The position numbers and the translations under genes were made by a program. Under the pieces are notes generated by a model. The model did not search any database. It saw nothing but the letters and a program-made list of their open reading frames with translations, and was not told where the DNA came from. DNA of 64,000 nt from Lysinibacillus sp. JNUCC-52 (lineage in GTDB: Bacteria > Bacillota > Bacilli > Bacillales_A > Planococcaceae), in assembly GCF_015999545.1 (NCBI RefSeq), contig NZ_CP065546.1, positions 1,674,001 through 1,738,000 on the forward strand. The letters run 5' to 3'. Of the stretch, positions 46,620-59,720 are shown in pieces; position 1 is the first letter of the stretch; each line of letters begins with the position of its first letter.

Positions 46620-48353
46620 TTACTCGACAATATGCCATTTATAAACGTCTGTTTGGAAACCAACAGCGTTAATATGAACACCTTGTAGTCGGTTGTTAAT
46701 ACCATATAAATCTAGGTTTTCCCATAATGGAAGTGCTGGTAATTCTTCGTTGAAGTACTTTTGCCAATCAACATAAACTTTTTTACGGTAGTCTTTATCA
46801 AATGCCGCTTCGCTTAACGCTTCTTTTAATAATTTGTCGTTTTGCTCATCTACATAACGACCGTAGTTCCATTCTGCATCATTTGCCCATAAACCAGATG
46901 GATCTGGATCAGAACCCATGCTCCAAGAACCGAAGAATGCCTCTAATGCAGCATCATCATTATCTTTCATTTCATTGTACAAGTTAAACTCTACTAAGCT
47001 ACCTGTTGCTAATTCCGTTTTTACACCAATATCATTCCAAGATTGGATGATTGCTTGTGAACGACCTTCAAATGCTGCTGGTCCTGCATAGTGTCCAAAT
47101 GAAATTTTAAATGGTTGGCCTTGTGGATCTTCAACAAATCCATCGCCATCTTTATCCACATAGCCTGCTGTTTTTAATAGTTCTTTTGCTTTATCTACGT
47201 TAAAGTCATATGCATTTAAATCTGAAGCATCTGCAGCAGTCCAGAAAGTAACTGGAATAACTGTATTCGCAACTTCAGCTTTTCCTTCTAAGAAAGCATC
47301 GATCATTGCTGGACGGTTAAGAGCATATAATAGTGCCTGACGTAATTCTTTTGAATTGAATTTATCAAAATCTGCTACATTTTTAAGAGTAGCTTGATCA
47401 CGATGACCAAAACGAAGCCCGATATAAGAATAGCTTACACCAGTCGTTTCTTCGATACGTACATTGCTTAATGCTGAAAGCTCTTTCACAGATTGTGGTC
47501 TAATATCCATGATGTCGATTTCTCCGTTTTGGAACGCACCCGCAGCTAATGATGGGTCAATAACTTTTACAATAATACCATCAAGCGCTGGTTTCCCTTT
47601 CCAGTAATCATCAAAACGCTCTAATTCAGAATACTCGCCGTCCACAACTTTTTTCACTTTAAACGGCCCGTTTCCTACAGGTGTTTCACGCACTTGTTTT
47701 GATTCACTTAAATCTTTAACTGCAATGCCTTCATAATGTTTCTTTGGCATTGGATATTGCCAAATGCTCTCTAGATTATTAATTTTCACTTCTTTAAATG
47801 TCACTTTAATTGTATAAGGATCAACAACTTCAATTCCTGAAATTGTATCAGCTTTTCCTGCTTTTTTATCTTCTGCCCCTTTTACACCTTCAACATAATT
47901 AAAACGAGGACCATCATAATCAGGGTCTGCTAACGTTTCTAATGCAAATACCCAGTCTTCCCCTGTTAATTCATCACCATTGTGCCATTTTACGCCCTTT
48001 TCAAAGTTGAATGTATACGTTAATTTATCTTCACTAATATCCCACTTTGCAAGGTTTGGTATATATTCTAACTCATCATTTACATCATAAACGCCATCCA
48101 TCATGAAGTTTTGAATATATGCATCCACAATACTTCCCGCGAATGCAGGGTCAAATACGCCCTCTGGCGCTTGGTCTGTACCGAATGTTACAACGCCACC
48201 TTCTTTAGCATCAGTCGTTGTTGTAACTGGAGTTTCCGTATCCTTTCCTGTATCTTTGTCGTCCGTTTTCGATGAATCATTATTACATGCTGCTAGGAAC
48301 AATGCCATGACGAGCATAAGTAAAAGTGACCATAATGTTTTAGTCTTTTTCAT
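46620..48353 (-). CDS. Peptide ABC transporter substrate-binding lipoprotein (operon C)
   Basis: A 577-residue SBP_bac_5 lipoprotein with signal peptide and lipobox FLAACNN (Cys about 23), then a Asp/Thr-rich linker. Family features include the YVDKDGDGFVEDPQG loop and LRQALLYALNRPAMID. It is clearly related to the operon B binding proteins but much more divergent than they are from each other. It lies third in operon C (D-F-SBP-B-C). Confidence 0.9.
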   Translation of the reverse strand: MKKTKTLWSLLLMLVMALFLAACNNDSSKTDDKDTGKDTETPVTTTTDAKEGGVVTFGTDQAPEGVFDPAFAGSIVDAYIQNFMMDGVYDVNDELEYIPNLAKWDISEDKLTYTFNFEKGVKWHNGDELTGEDWVFALETLADPDYDGPRFNYVEGVKGAEDKKAGKADTISGIEVVDPYTIKVTFKEVKINNLESIWQYPMPKKHYEGIAVKDLSESKQVRETPVGNGPFKVKKVVDGEYSELERFDDYWKGKPALDGIIVKVIDPSLAAGAFQNGEIDIMDIRPQSVKELSALSNVRIEETTGVSYSYIGLRFGHRDQATLKNVADFDKFNSKELRQALLYALNRPAMIDAFLEGKAEVANTVIPVTFWTAADASDLNAYDFNVDKAKELLKTAGYVDKDGDGFVEDPQGQPFKISFGHYAGPAAFEGRSQAIIQSWNDIGVKTELATGSLVEFNLYNEMKDNDDAALEAFFGSWSMGSDPDPSGLWANDAEWNYGRYVDEQNDKLLKEALSEAAFDKDYRKKVYVDWQKYFNEELPALPLWENLDLYGINNRLQGVHINAVGFQTDVYKWHIVE

Positions 48354-48414
48354 TTTTTTCCCCCCGATAATTTTTTATTTTGAAAAGCATTTTATCCTTT
48401 TTTTTCTTGCCAGC

Positions 48415-49404
48415 TTAATATAAATGGCAAGCAACTTTGTGATCTGGCTTCACCTCCTTTAATACTGGTTTTGTTAAGGAACATTCCATCATGGCCTTTG
48501 GGCATCTTGGATGGAATGGGCATCCTTGCGGAGGATTAGCTGGGCTCGGTACATCGCCCTGTAAAACAATGCGATTGCTTTTTTTCCGAGGATCTGGCAC
48601 GGGTATTGCTGAAATGAGCGCTTGAGTATATGGATGCAACGGTTCATCATAAATGCTTTCCTTGTTCGCAATTTCAACAATATTGCCTAAATACATCACG
48701 CCTATGCGGTCACTCATATGTTTAACAACGCTTAAGTCGTGGGCAATAAATAAAAACGTTAAATCAAACTCATCCTGCAACTCTTTTAGTAGATTCAATA
48801 CTTGAGATTGTACGGAAACGTCTAAGGCAGAAACTGGTTCATCTGCAATTATTAACTTTGGCTTAAGTGCTAATGCTCTTGCAATACCAATTCGTTGACG
48901 TTGACCACCAGAAAATTCATGTGCATATTTATAATACGCGTCCTTCGGCAACCCTACTTTTCTCAATAATTCAATGACTTCTTCTTTTAAAGAATCCAAC
49001 GATTTGTTGTGGAAATTCATAATAGGCTCAGCTACGATACTGCCAACCATTTGCATTGGATTTAATGAAGCATAAGGATCTTGGAAAACCATTTGGATAT
49101 CTTTTCTTATTTCTCTTAATGATTTGCCTTGTAATGTCGTAATATCCTGACCATTAAACACGATTTGTCCTTCTGTAGAATCTAACAATCTAATAATCGT
49201 TCGGCCAGTTGTTGATTTTCCGCAACCAGACTCACCAACTAACCCTAATGTTTCACCATTTTTAATAGAAAATGATATATTATCTACAGCTTTCACGTGT
49301 CCGACTGTTTTTTTGAGAAATCCACCTTTAATCGGGTAATAGGTTTTTAAGTTGTTCACTTCAAGCAAAGTTTCTTTATGTTGTTTGATTGTCGTATCAG
49401 TCAT
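48415..49404 (-). CDS. Peptide ABC transporter ATPase OppF-type (operon C)
   Basis: A 329-residue ATPase with Walker [12 protein letters not shown], signature [10 protein letters not shown], Walker B LIIADEPVSALDV and IAHDLSVV. The C-terminal extension keeps the full Cys motif (GCPFHPRC, MMEC and a final AC), matching the iron-sulfur-type OppD/DppF family. It follows the OppD-like gene after nine nt. Confidence 0.92.
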   Translation of the reverse strand: MTDTTIKQHKETLLEVNNLKTYYPIKGGFLKKTVGHVKAVDNISFSIKNGETLGLVGESGCGKSTTGRTIIRLLDSTEGQIVFNGQDITTLQGKSLREIRKDIQMVFQDPYASLNPMQMVGSIVAEPIMNFHNKSLDSLKEEVIELLRKVGLPKDAYYKYAHEFSGGQRQRIGIARALALKPKLIIADEPVSALDVSVQSQVLNLLKELQDEFDLTFLFIAHDLSVVKHMSDRIGVMYLGNIVEIANKESIYDEPLHPYTQALISAIPVPDPRKKSNRIVLQGDVPSPANPPQGCPFHPRCPKAMMECSLTKPVLKEVKPDHKVACHLY

Positions 49405-49413
49405 GTTGTTACC

Positions 49414-50412
49414 TCACACCTTCTCTAGGATAGAACCTTCATATAGTAAGCACGAAACCTCATGACCCTCGCCAATATTGACAAGCTGAGGCGTTACCGT
49501 ACTACATTCTGGTTTCACTGACGGGCATCTATCGGCAAATCGACAGCCGACTGTCGGCATATTTTTTAAAGATGGCACAATACCTTGAATTGTTGTTAGC
49601 TCACTAACCTCAATATCAATACGTGGAATGGATGCCATTAATAGCTTTGTATAAGGATGCTTCGGATTATAAAAAAGATTGTCCACATTCGTACGCTCTA
49701 CAATTTTTCCAGCATACATAATGATGACTTCATCACACATTTCTGCCACTACACCTAAATCATGCGTAATTAAAATAATAGACATATCATTTTCCGCTTG
49801 AATTTTTCTTAGCAGTTCAAGTATTTGGGCCTGTACAGTTACATCTAATGCAGTAGTAGGTTCATCAGCAATTAAAAGCTTTGGATGACAAGCGATGGCA
49901 ATTGCAATCATGACCCTTTGTCGCATCCCACCTGATAGTTGATGTGGATATTCATCCACAATTTTATCTGGTCTTGGTATGCCTACACTTTTTAATAATT
50001 CAATTGATTGCTTTCTTGCTTCTGTTTTCGAGATTGGTAGATGGTTTAATAAAATCTCCTCAATCTGATTGCCAATTGTAAATACAGGGTTTAAAGATGT
50101 CATAGGCTCTTGGAAGATCATACTAATATCTTTGCCTCGTATTTTATTCATCTCATCACTTTTGTAGCCTTCAATATTTTTGCCTTGAAACTTTATTTCT
50201 CCTCCAGTAACTTTGCCAATCCCTTGAGGAAGTAATTGCATGATTGATAGTGACATCACACTTTTCCCACAACCAGATTCCCCTACAATACCTACAATTT
50301 GGCCTGGCTTAACGGTAAACGAAACGTTATCAACCGCGTGATATATTTCTCCGTCTATATCAAAACCAGTTTTAAGGTTTTTCACTTCAAGTATTAAATT
50401 CATTTCACTCAT
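49414..50412 (-). CDS. Peptide ABC transporter ATPase OppD-type (operon C)
   Basis: A 332-residue ATPase with Walker [12 protein letters not shown], signature [10 protein letters not shown], Walker [14 protein letters not shown] and ITHDLGVV, plus the complete C-terminal four-Cys motif (GCRFADRC, PEC, SC). The start is uncertain among GTG 50415, ATG 50412 and ATG 50400; I choose 50412, four nt after AAAGG. First gene of operon C, with a leader of about 240 nt. Confidence 0.9.
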   Translation of the reverse strand: MSEMNLILEVKNLKTGFDIDGEIYHAVDNVSFTVKPGQIVGIVGESGCGKSVMSLSIMQLLPQGIGKVTGGEIKFQGKNIEGYKSDEMNKIRGKDISMIFQEPMTSLNPVFTIGNQIEEILLNHLPISKTEARKQSIELLKSVGIPRPDKIVDEYPHQLSGGMRQRVMIAIAIACHPKLLIADEPTTALDVTVQAQILELLRKIQAENDMSIILITHDLGVVAEMCDEVIIMYAGKIVERTNVDNLFYNPKHPYTKLLMASIPRIDIEVSELTTIQGIVPSLKNMPTVGCRFADRCPSVKPECSTVTPQLVNIGEGHEVSCLLYEGSILEKV

Positions 50413-50634
50413 CACACCTTTTTGTATTTTTTCTAAATAGAAATATGTAGTAATAACTTACGATGACAAACTTTTCTGATTCAATATTCAGAAAAAAGAT
50501 TCAAAAATTGATTAAACTTATTTCAATATTATTTCTACTCAAATTTTTAATAGTTTTCATCTTATTCAATTAAAAAACATATTAATAAATTTTTTACAGA
50601 AGAAACAAAAAAGCATCTAACTATATACTTATGG

Positions 50635-50649
50635 AATTATCTGAAAATT
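50635..50649. promoter_or_regulatory. CodY box of opp operon C
   Basis: Read on the minus strand this is AATTTTCAGATAATT, matching AATTTTCWGAAAATT at 14 of 15 positions. It lies just downstream of the candidate start of transcription. A second, weaker copy (AATATTCAGAAAAAA, 50483-50497) is in the leader. Confidence 0.6.
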
Positions 50650-50661
50650 ATTCATATTGCT

Positions 50662-50691
50662 ATTTTATATAGAAATAATGCATTTAATCAA
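50662..50691 (-). promoter_or_regulatory. Candidate promoter of opp operon C
   Basis: On the minus strand TTGATT (50691-50686) and TAAAAT (50667-50662) are spaced by 18 nt and followed by AGC and the CodY box, the same layout as operon B. Confidence 0.55.
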
Positions 50692-51061
50692 GAGTTTTTT
50701 TACAACACTCATAATGTTATATACATAATAAACCATACAACTATTACAAAAAATTATATATTTTTTCTATTCTTTACAAACATATATTTGCTAGCCTTCT
50801 TATTTTTTCTATTATCCATCATTTATTTATTATTTAGATATAATAATAATCAATACCCTATTTCATGCTCTCCCTACTTAAAGCATTCTTTTATTTGGTA
50901 AACTTGAATATTTTAGGAACAAATCTATAATTCTGTTTATTTACAATATTCAATTATTATCTTTATATAGTTTTTCGGTTTAAAGTATTAACAACAAAAA
51001 GCACTTTTTGCTACAGTAAAAAACTATTTTTTTATTAATTTTTCAAAACGTACATCTTCAT
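50692..51061. other. AT-rich gap between opp operon C and pyrE
   Basis: About 370 nt, almost entirely A and T, with no open frame carrying a ribosome binding site and no structured element that I can support. It marks the border between the transporter block and the pyrimidine operon. Confidence 0.45.
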
Positions 51062-51105
51062 AAAAAAAACGATCATCGGCTAATCTAACCGTGATCGTTT
51101 TTTTA
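51062..51105 (-). terminator. Terminator of the pyrimidine operon
   Basis: AAAACGATCA-CGG pairs with CCG-GATCGTTTT, flanked by A-runs and T-runs on both sides, about 30 nt past the pyrE stop. It can work in both directions. Confidence 0.9.
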
Positions 51106-51132
51106 AAGTTCTTCTTATTATTCTATTTAACC

Positions 51133-51762
51133 TTATAGTTCGCCAGCTTTCAGTTTTGCATGCCAATCTTTTAAAAATGGAATATCTTCCTCTTTAATAG
51201 CACCTGATTCGTTCGCTGCTTCAATTAAATAATCAAAGTTTGTTAAAGATACATATTGGATGCCAGCTTCTTCAAATGCTTGCTCAGCACGTGGTAAATT
51301 ATATGTGTAGACACATACGACACCTAGTACCTCACAACCTGCTGCACGTAAAGCTTCTACTGCTGTAATAGAGGAACCACCTGTTGACACAATATCTTCT
51401 ACTACAACGACTTTTTGACCCGCTGCGTATTTTCCTTCAATTTGATTGCCACGGCCATGCTCTTTTGCCTTTGAACGGACGTACACCATAGGTAAGTCTA
51501 AAATGTCACTTACCCACGCAGCATGTGGGATACCTGCTGTAGCAGTACCCGCTACGATTTCTGTAGCCTCGAAATTTTCTTTAATGATTTTTGCTAAGCC
51601 GTTTGCCAATTGCTTACGGATCACTGGATCTGAAATAGTTAAGCGAGTATCACAGTATATCGGTGATTGAATGCCTGATGCCCATGTGAAAAGATCTGTT
51701 GGATTTAATTCAACTGCGCCTACCTTTAGCATAGCGTGTGCGATTTCGTTTTGTAATGTCAT
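51133..51762 (-). CDS. pyrE: Orotate phosphoribosyltransferase
   Basis: Joins orotate to PRPP to give OMP. The 209-residue protein has the PRPP motif [14 protein letters not shown] (about 116-129) and the flexible-loop Lys region [14 protein letters not shown]. The start is the ATG at 51762, four nt overlapping the pyrF stop (ATGA) with GGGAGG upstream; an upstream ATG at 51777 would include that site. Last gene of the operon. Confidence 0.95.
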   Translation of the reverse strand: MTLQNEIAHAMLKVGAVELNPTDLFTWASGIQSPIYCDTRLTISDPVIRKQLANGLAKIIKENFEATEIVAGTATAGIPHAAWVSDILDLPMVYVRSKAKEHGRGNQIEGKYAAGQKVVVVEDIVSTGGSSITAVEALRAAGCEVLGVVCVYTYNLPRAEQAFEEAGIQYVSLTNFDYLIEAANESGAIKEEDIPFLKDWHAKLKAGEL

Positions 51763-52468
51763 TTTGTTGCCTCCCATAATTCACTTACGATTTTATATGC
51801 TGCCACTGGATCTTGGGCGCCTGTAACGGCACGCCCAACTACGATTAACGAAGATCCATCACGTTTTGCGCCGTCTGGCGTAGCGATACGTTTTTGATCG
51901 TGTGCGTCACCACCAGCTAAACGAATACCTGGTGTGACACGTAAGAAGTCCTCACCGCACACTTCGGCGATTGCCTGTGCTTCATGAACCGAGCAGACAA
52001 CACCATTTAAGCCTGCTTGTTTTGTTAAGCTAGCATAATGTAATACAGATTCTTGTAATGTTAATGCAATTTTTTGCTCTGTTTGCATTTGCGCTTCAGT
52101 AGTAGATGTTAATTGAGTCACAGCAATTAACGCTGCACACGCTCGACCCGCTGGTGTACCCGCTTCTAGGCCTTCGAGTGCTGCTTCCATCATTGGGCGA
52201 CCGCCTGCTGCATGTACATTGACTAAATCTACCCCTAATTTTGCTAAACCTTTCATCGCTGAGCCAACAGTATTTGGAATATCATGTAGCTTTAAATCTA
52301 GGAAAATATCGTGACCTAAATCCTTCACTTTACGTACAATATCAGGACCTTCCTGCATATAAAGCTCCATACCAATTTTTACGAAAAGAGGCTCTTGAAA
52401 ATGTGCTAAAAACTTGAAAACTTCCGCCTCACCTGGGAAATCAAGTGCTAGTATTGGTTTTGTATTCA

Positions 52469-52469
<1 letters not shown>
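51759..52469 (-). CDS. pyrF: Orotidine 5'-phosphate decarboxylase
   Basis: Decarboxylates OMP to UMP. The 236-residue TIM-barrel protein begins PILALDFPG and has the catalytic [13 protein letters not shown] motif (about 56-68; Asp-Lys-x-x-Asp network) and the phosphate-binding [12 protein letters not shown] near the end. It overlaps pyrD by one base and pyrE by four. Confidence 0.96.
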
Positions 52470-54150
<1,681 letters not shown>

Positions 54151-54151
54151 A

Positions 54152-57100
54152 TTAATGTACTACCTCCGCTTTTGGCATTTGTTCTGCTGTAAATGTCATT
54201 GATTCAATTACACGCAGCATTGCTTCTGCTGTATCTAATGAAGTTAAGCAAGGTACGCCATTTTCTACAGATTCACGACGAATTCGGAATCCATCACGAG
54301 CTGGTTGTTTGCCTTTTGTTAATGTGTTGACTACTAACTGTGCTTCACCGTTTTGAATTAAGTCTAATAGCGTTTGGCCTTTTGCACCGATTTTACCTAC
54401 AACATCTGTACGTACGCCTGCTGCTTCAAATGCTTGTGCTGTACCTTCTGTCGCAACGATGCGGTAGCCAACTGTTGAGAAGCGTTTGGCAAGTGCAATT
54501 GCTTCTTCTTTATCCTTATCAGATACAGTGAATAATACTGTGCCTTCTGTGCGAATTTCCATGCCAGCTGCAACTAAGCCTTTGTAAAGGGCTTTTTCTA
54601 AAGTGGCATCTTTCCCCATTACTTCCCCTGTTGATTTCATTTCAGGCCCTAATGTAATGTCCACGCGGCGTAATTTTGCGAATGAGAATACTGGTACTTT
54701 CACAAACACACCTTTTTGCTCTGCTGCTAAGCCTGTTGGATAGCCTTGTTCTACGATTGATTTACCAAGAATGGCTTTTGTTGCAATGTTTGCCATTGGA
54801 ATGTTCGTAATTTTACTTAAGAACGGTACTGTACGAGATGAGCGAGGGTTTACCTCAATCACATATACTTCACCATGTGAAATTACATACTGGATGTTCA
54901 TTAAGCCGATGATACCAAGACCTTTTGCTAGACGCGTAGTATAGTCGACTAACGTATCTTTTTGCGTTTGTGTTAATTTTTGTGGTGGGTATACAGAAAT
55001 CGAGTCACCAGAGTGTACCCCTGCACGTTCGATATGTTCCATAATACCTGGGATTAATACATTTTCACCGTCACAAATCGCATCTACTTCAATTTCTTGA
55101 CCTGTTAAGTATCGGTCTACTAAAACTGGGTGATCAGGTGAAGCCTCAACAGCGTTTTCCATATAATGTTGTAATTCTTCTTCGTTATAAACAATTTCCA
55201 TTGCACGTCCACCTAGTACATACGAAGGGCGTACTAGCACTGGGAAGCCTAAGCGTTCACCAATCGCAAGTGCTTCTTCTGTTGATACAGCCGTTTCACC
55301 TGGAGGCTGTGGAATGTCTAATGCATGTAATGCTTGTTCGAATTTATCGCGGTTTTCAGCACGATCGATGTCTTCTAACGATGTACCTAAAATTTTCACA
55401 CCATTTGCAGCCAATTTATCAGCTAGGTTAATAGCTGTTTGACCACCGAATTGCACAACTACGCCAATTGGTTGTTCTAAATCGATAATGTGCATTACGT
55501 CCTCGATCGTTAATGGCTCAAAGTATAATTTATCTGAAATTGAGAAGTCAGTTGATACTGTTTCTGGATTTGAGTTAATAATGATTGCTTCATAGCCTGC
55601 TTCTTGGATAGCCCAAACTGAGTGCACTGTAGCGTAATCGAACTCTACCCCTTGACCGATACGGATTGGGCCTGACCCTAATACGATGACAGATGGTTTA
55701 TCAGACTTGATAGATTCATTTTCTTCCTCATAAGTGCCATAGAAATATGGTGTTTCTGATTCGAACTCTGCTGCACATGTATCCACCATTTTATAGACAG
55801 GGACAATGCCATTTTCTTTACGATATGCATAGATTGCTTCTTGCGTTGTGTCCCATAGTTCCGCGACTTTTTTATCCGCAAAGCCTAAACGTTTTGCTGT
55901 ACGTAATACTTTTTTATCGTTTTTATTGTCAGCAAGTGTTTGCTCCATATCTACGATGTTTTTGAATTTATTTAAGAAGAATAAGTCGATTGCAGACCAT
56001 TCATGAATTTGCTCGATTGTTACTCCGCGGCGCAATGCTTCTCCGATGAAGAATAAACGCTCATCGCCCGCTTTACGGATGCGTTTTTCAATCCAAGAAT
56101 CAGAGTTATCTTCAGCATGTTTTAGCTCTAGATGAACTTGACCTGTTTCAAGTGAACGTACAGCTTTTAGCATTGCTTCCTCGAACGTACGACCAAGCGC
56201 CATTACTTCCCCAGTAGCCTTCATTTGTGTGCCTAGGTTACGTTTTGCTGATTCGAATTTATCGAATGGCCAGCGTGGAATTTTCGCGACGATGTAGTCT
56301 AATGCTGGCTCGAAGCAAGCGTAAGTTGAACCAGTAACTGGATTTTTAATTTCATCTAACGTTAAGCCTACTGCAATTTTTGCTGCTAGCTTCGCAATTG
56401 GGTAACCCGTTGCTTTTGAAGCTAATGCAGATGAACGAGATACACGTGGGTTTACTTCGATTACATAGTAGTCGAAGCTATATGGATCAAGGGCTAACTG
56501 TACGTTACAGCCACCTTCAATTTTTAGTGCGCGAATAATTTTTAGTGAGATATTACGTAACATTTGGTTTTCGCGGTCAGAAAGTGTTTGTGTTGGTGCT
56601 ACTACGATTGAATCACCTGTATGAATACCGACTGGATCGACATTTTCCATGTTACAAACAACAATTGCATTGTCAGCTGCATCACGCATTACTTCATATT
56701 CAATCTCTTTAAAGCCCGCAATTGATTTTTCAAGTAAACATTGTGTCACTGGCGAATATTTCAAACCTGATGTAACGATTTCTTCTAAGTCTTGATCGTT
56801 ATAACAAATACCGCCACCTGTACCTCCAAGTGTGAATGCAGGGCGCACGATTACTGGATAACCGATTTTTGCGACAAAGTTTTTCGCTTCATCTAAGTTA
56901 TGGATAATGTCTGACTCAGGTACTGGTGCACCAAGTTCGTACATTAAGTTACGGAATAAGTCACGGTCTTCTGCTTTATGGATAGCATCAAGTTTTGTAC
57001 CAAGAATTTCGATATTTAGCTCATTTAAAATTCCTGAGTTGTCTAACTCGATTGCCATATTTAAACCTGTTTGACCACCTAGTGTTGGTAGAATTGCATC

Positions 57101-57349
57101 TGGACGTTCTTTACGTAAAATGCGTGATACAAATTCTAGTGTGATTGGTTCAATGTATACTTTATCTGCAATTTCAGTATCTGTCATAATTGTTGCAGGG
57201 TTTGAGTTTATTAAAATAACGCGGTAGCCTTCTTCTTTTAATGAAAGACAAGCTTGTGTGCCTGCATAGTCAAATTCTGCTGCTTGTCCGATGACGATTG
57301 GGCCTGACCCGATTACTAAAATAGTTTCTATATCTGTACGTTTAGGCAT
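54152..57349 (-). CDS. carB: Carbamoyl phosphate synthase, large subunit (pyrimidine-specific)
   Basis: Uses ammonia from CarA, bicarbonate and two ATP to make carbamoyl phosphate. The 1065-residue protein has two homologous ATP-grasp halves (each with [18 protein letters not shown] and [26 protein letters not shown]) and a C-terminal MGS-like regulatory domain (about 930-1065), expected to bind UMP or related effectors. It overlaps carA by eight nt. Its place between carA and pyrK marks it as the pyrimidine-operon copy (pyrAB in B. subtilis). Confidence 0.97.
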   Translation of the reverse strand: MPKRTDIETILVIGSGPIVIGQAAEFDYAGTQACLSLKEEGYRVILINSNPATIMTDTEIADKVYIEPITLEFVSRILRKERPDAILPTLGGQTGLNMAIELDNSGILNELNIEILGTKLDAIHKAEDRDLFRNLMYELGAPVPESDIIHNLDEAKNFVAKIGYPVIVRPAFTLGGTGGGICYNDQDLEEIVTSGLKYSPVTQCLLEKSIAGFKEIEYEVMRDAADNAIVVCNMENVDPVGIHTGDSIVVAPTQTLSDRENQMLRNISLKIIRALKIEGGCNVQLALDPYSFDYYVIEVNPRVSRSSALASKATGYPIAKLAAKIAVGLTLDEIKNPVTGSTYACFEPALDYIVAKIPRWPFDKFESAKRNLGTQMKATGEVMALGRTFEEAMLKAVRSLETGQVHLELKHAEDNSDSWIEKRIRKAGDERLFFIGEALRRGVTIEQIHEWSAIDLFFLNKFKNIVDMEQTLADNKNDKKVLRTAKRLGFADKKVAELWDTTQEAIYAYRKENGIVPVYKMVDTCAAEFESETPYFYGTYEEENESIKSDKPSVIVLGSGPIRIGQGVEFDYATVHSVWAIQEAGYEAIIINSNPETVSTDFSISDKLYFEPLTIEDVMHIIDLEQPIGVVVQFGGQTAINLADKLAANGVKILGTSLEDIDRAENRDKFEQALHALDIPQPPGETAVSTEEALAIGERLGFPVLVRPSYVLGGRAMEIVYNEEELQHYMENAVEASPDHPVLVDRYLTGQEIEVDAICDGENVLIPGIMEHIERAGVHSGDSISVYPPQKLTQTQKDTLVDYTTRLAKGLGIIGLMNIQYVISHGEVYVIEVNPRSSRTVPFLSKITNIPMANIATKAILGKSIVEQGYPTGLAAEQKGVFVKVPVFSFAKLRRVDITLGPEMKSTGEVMGKDATLEKALYKGLVAAGMEIRTEGTVLFTVSDKDKEEAIALAKRFSTVGYRIVATEGTAQAFEAAGVRTDVVGKIGAKGQTLLDLIQNGEAQLVVNTLTKGKQPARDGFRIRRESVENGVPCLTSLDTAEAMLRVIESMTFTAEQMPKAEVVH

Positions 57350-58442
57350 GTTGTTTCCCCTTCCCTGCTTCTACTTCCATCATTTCAATGAATTCATCAA
57401 ATAAGTGGTTTGAATCTTCTGGTCCTGGTGATGCTTCTGGGTGATATTGTACCGTGAAAATCGGATATTTCTTATGACGTACGCCTTCACAAGTACCATC
57501 ATTTAATGCGATATGTGTTAATTCTAAATCTGTATCTTTTAAAGACTCAATATCGATTGCATAGCCATGGTTTTGAGATGTTAAATCTGTACGACCTGTG
57601 CGTAAATCTTTTACTGGATGGTTACCACCACGGTGACCGAATGGTAATTTAAATGCCTTTGCGCCACTTGCTAATGAGAATATTTGGTGCCCTAAGCAAA
57701 TACCGAACATTGGCACTTTTCCGATTAAATCGCGTACAGTTTCGATACCTTCTGCAACGTCTTCAGGATTCCCTGGACCGTTTGACAGCATAATGCCATC
57801 TGGATGCCATGCTAAAATTTCTGCTGCTGGTGTGTTGTAAGGAACAACGAGTACATCGCAATCACGTTTATTTAATTCACGAAGAATACCATGCTTCATA
57901 CCGTAGTCAATTAATACTACTCGTTTGCCACGACCTGGAGATGGGTATGCAGCCTTTGGCGATACTTCGCGCACATGATGTGTAATGGCTGGTGTCGCTT
58001 GTAGTTTTGCAACGGTTTCTTCTACATTCACTTCTTCGTCAGCCGCTGTTAATATCGCTTTAACAGATCCTTTGCTACGAATAATGCGTGTTAATTTACG
58101 TGTATCAATACCTTCAATCCCTGGGATATCTTTTGATGTTAAATATTCATCAACTGTTAAATCACATCTGAAGTTTGACGGTGTTTTTGCTAGTTCGCGA
58201 ACTACAAATCCACGAATTGCAGGTGTAATTGATTCGAAATCATCACGGTTAATACCGTAGTTACCGATAAGTGGGTATGTTAACGTTACGATTTGTCCGT
58301 AGAATGAAGGATCTGAAATCGTTTCTTGATAACCTGTCATCCCTGTTGTGAATACGACCTCACCTTGTGAAGCTCGCTCGCTACCGAACGCTGTGCCTGT
58401 AAATACTGTGCCATCTTCTAAAATAAGTAAACGTTTTTTCAT
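57342..58442 (-). CDS. carA: Carbamoyl phosphate synthase, small (glutaminase) subunit
   Basis: Class I glutamine amidotransferase that supplies ammonia to CarB. The 366-residue protein has an N-terminal CPSase domain and a C-terminal glutaminase with the nucleophile Cys in MFGICLGHQ (about 241-249) and the catalytic His-Glu in [11 protein letters not shown] (about 326-336). It overlaps pyrC by one base and carB by eight. Confidence 0.97.
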   Translation of the reverse strand: MKKRLLILEDGTVFTGTAFGSERASQGEVVFTTGMTGYQETISDPSFYGQIVTLTYPLIGNYGINRDDFESITPAIRGFVVRELAKTPSNFRCDLTVDEYLTSKDIPGIEGIDTRKLTRIIRSKGSVKAILTAADEEVNVEETVAKLQATPAITHHVREVSPKAAYPSPGRGKRVVLIDYGMKHGILRELNKRDCDVLVVPYNTPAAEILAWHPDGIMLSNGPGNPEDVAEGIETVRDLIGKVPMFGICLGHQIFSLASGAKAFKLPFGHRGGNHPVKDLRTGRTDLTSQNHGYAIDIESLKDTDLELTHIALNDGTCEGVRHKKYPIFTVQYHPEASPGPEDSNHLFDEFIEMMEVEAGKGKQHA

Positions 58443-59719
58443 TACTCTGCCTCCTGGTATACGATATTACCTTCAAAAATAGTTACTACTGGCCAACCTT
58501 TCGCAACCCAACCATTGAATGGTGTATTGCGACCTTTTGATACAAAACCTTCTGCATCAATTGTTTGTTCTTTCTTTACATCAATTAAAACCATGTCTGC
58601 TGATGCACCCACTTCTAACGTTCCGTATGGTAAGTCAAAAATTTGGGCAGCTTTCACAGTCATCCAATCAATTAATTGCTTTAAAGTCCATTTCCCTGTT
58701 TCAACAAATTGTGTATATAACAATGGGAAGGCTGTTTCAAAACCGACGATGCCAAATGGTGCGCCCACCATACCGCAACATTTTTCTTCTATTGTATGTG
58801 GTGCATGATCTGTTGCGATGCAGTCGATTGTGCCATCAAGAAGTGCTGCATGTAGAGAATCTTTATCGTCCGCACCGCGTAATGGTGGGTTCATTTTCCA
58901 GTTCGCATCATCTGATGGAATATTCATCTCTTCAAGTAATAAGTGGTGTGGACAAACTTCTGCAGTGACGCGAATGCCTGCTGCTTTTGCGTCTCGCACT
59001 GAGCGTACAGATTCTTTTGTTGATACGTGACACACATGGTAGCGTGCACCTGCAGCTTCGGCAAGAAGAACATCGCGTGCGATTTGAACAGATTCACAAA
59101 TGGACGGAATGCCTGGTAGCCCTAGCTCCTTGTTGCGCTTGCCCTCATGCATGACACCATCATAAATTAATGAATTATCTTCACAGTGTGCTACAACAAC
59201 CATGTCATGCTTTGCTGCATCCTGCATTTGTTCGTACATCGTTGAAGCTAATTGGATTCCTACTCCATCGTCTGAGAAAGCGACAGCACCATGTGCTTTT
59301 AATTCCGCGATATCCGTACGAACTTCACCAGAAATGTCTTGTGTTAATGAGCCATATGGCAATACACGAATCACTGCACTTTCTTTTATAAGACCGTTAA
59401 TTAGTTGCATGTTTTCTACAGTGTCAGGCACTGGTTTTGTATTCGGCATTGCACAAATCGTTGTAAAACCACCTTTAGCTGCTGATGCAGAGCCTGTGGC
59501 AATTGTTTCTTTATGTTCAAAACCTGGCTCGCGCAAATGTGTGTGTACATCTACAAAGCCTGGAGCAACAACTAAACCATTTCCTTCGATAATTTCCGCA
59601 CCAGCTACATCGACCTCTTGTCCAATGGCAGTAATTTTGCCATCGACCATGGCGATATTCACTGTATGCAGTTCACCTTGTTCATTTAACATTTGCACAT
59701 TTTGAAGTACTTTTGTCAT
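58442..59719 (-). CDS. pyrC: Dihydroorotase
   Basis: Zinc amidohydrolase that cyclises carbamoyl aspartate to dihydroorotate. The 425-residue protein shows [17 protein letters not shown] (about 55-71; metal His pair), [19 protein letters not shown] and [12 protein letters not shown] (metal Asp). The start is the ATG at 59719 with GGGAGAGAATAAC before it, one base past the pyrB stop; in-frame upstream codons lie in pyrB. Confidence 0.96.
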   Translation of the reverse strand: MTKVLQNVQMLNEQGELHTVNIAMVDGKITAIGQEVDVAGAEIIEGNGLVVAPGFVDVHTHLREPGFEHKETIATGSASAAKGGFTTICAMPNTKPVPDTVENMQLINGLIKESAVIRVLPYGSLTQDISGEVRTDIAELKAHGAVAFSDDGVGIQLASTMYEQMQDAAKHDMVVVAHCEDNSLIYDGVMHEGKRNKELGLPGIPSICESVQIARDVLLAEAAGARYHVCHVSTKESVRSVRDAKAAGIRVTAEVCPHHLLLEEMNIPSDDANWKMNPPLRGADDKDSLHAALLDGTIDCIATDHAPHTIEEKCCGMVGAPFGIVGFETAFPLLYTQFVETGKWTLKQLIDWMTVKAAQIFDLPYGTLEVGASADMVLIDVKKEQTIDAEGFVSKGRNTPFNGWVAKGWPVVTIFEGNIVYQEAE

Positions 59720-59720
59720 G

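Noticed and set aside
36100..47170. EF-hand-like DxDxDG loops in the binding proteins as a new calcium switch
   Set aside because: Such loops are common in this binding-protein family in Firmicutes, so they are not specific to this locus.
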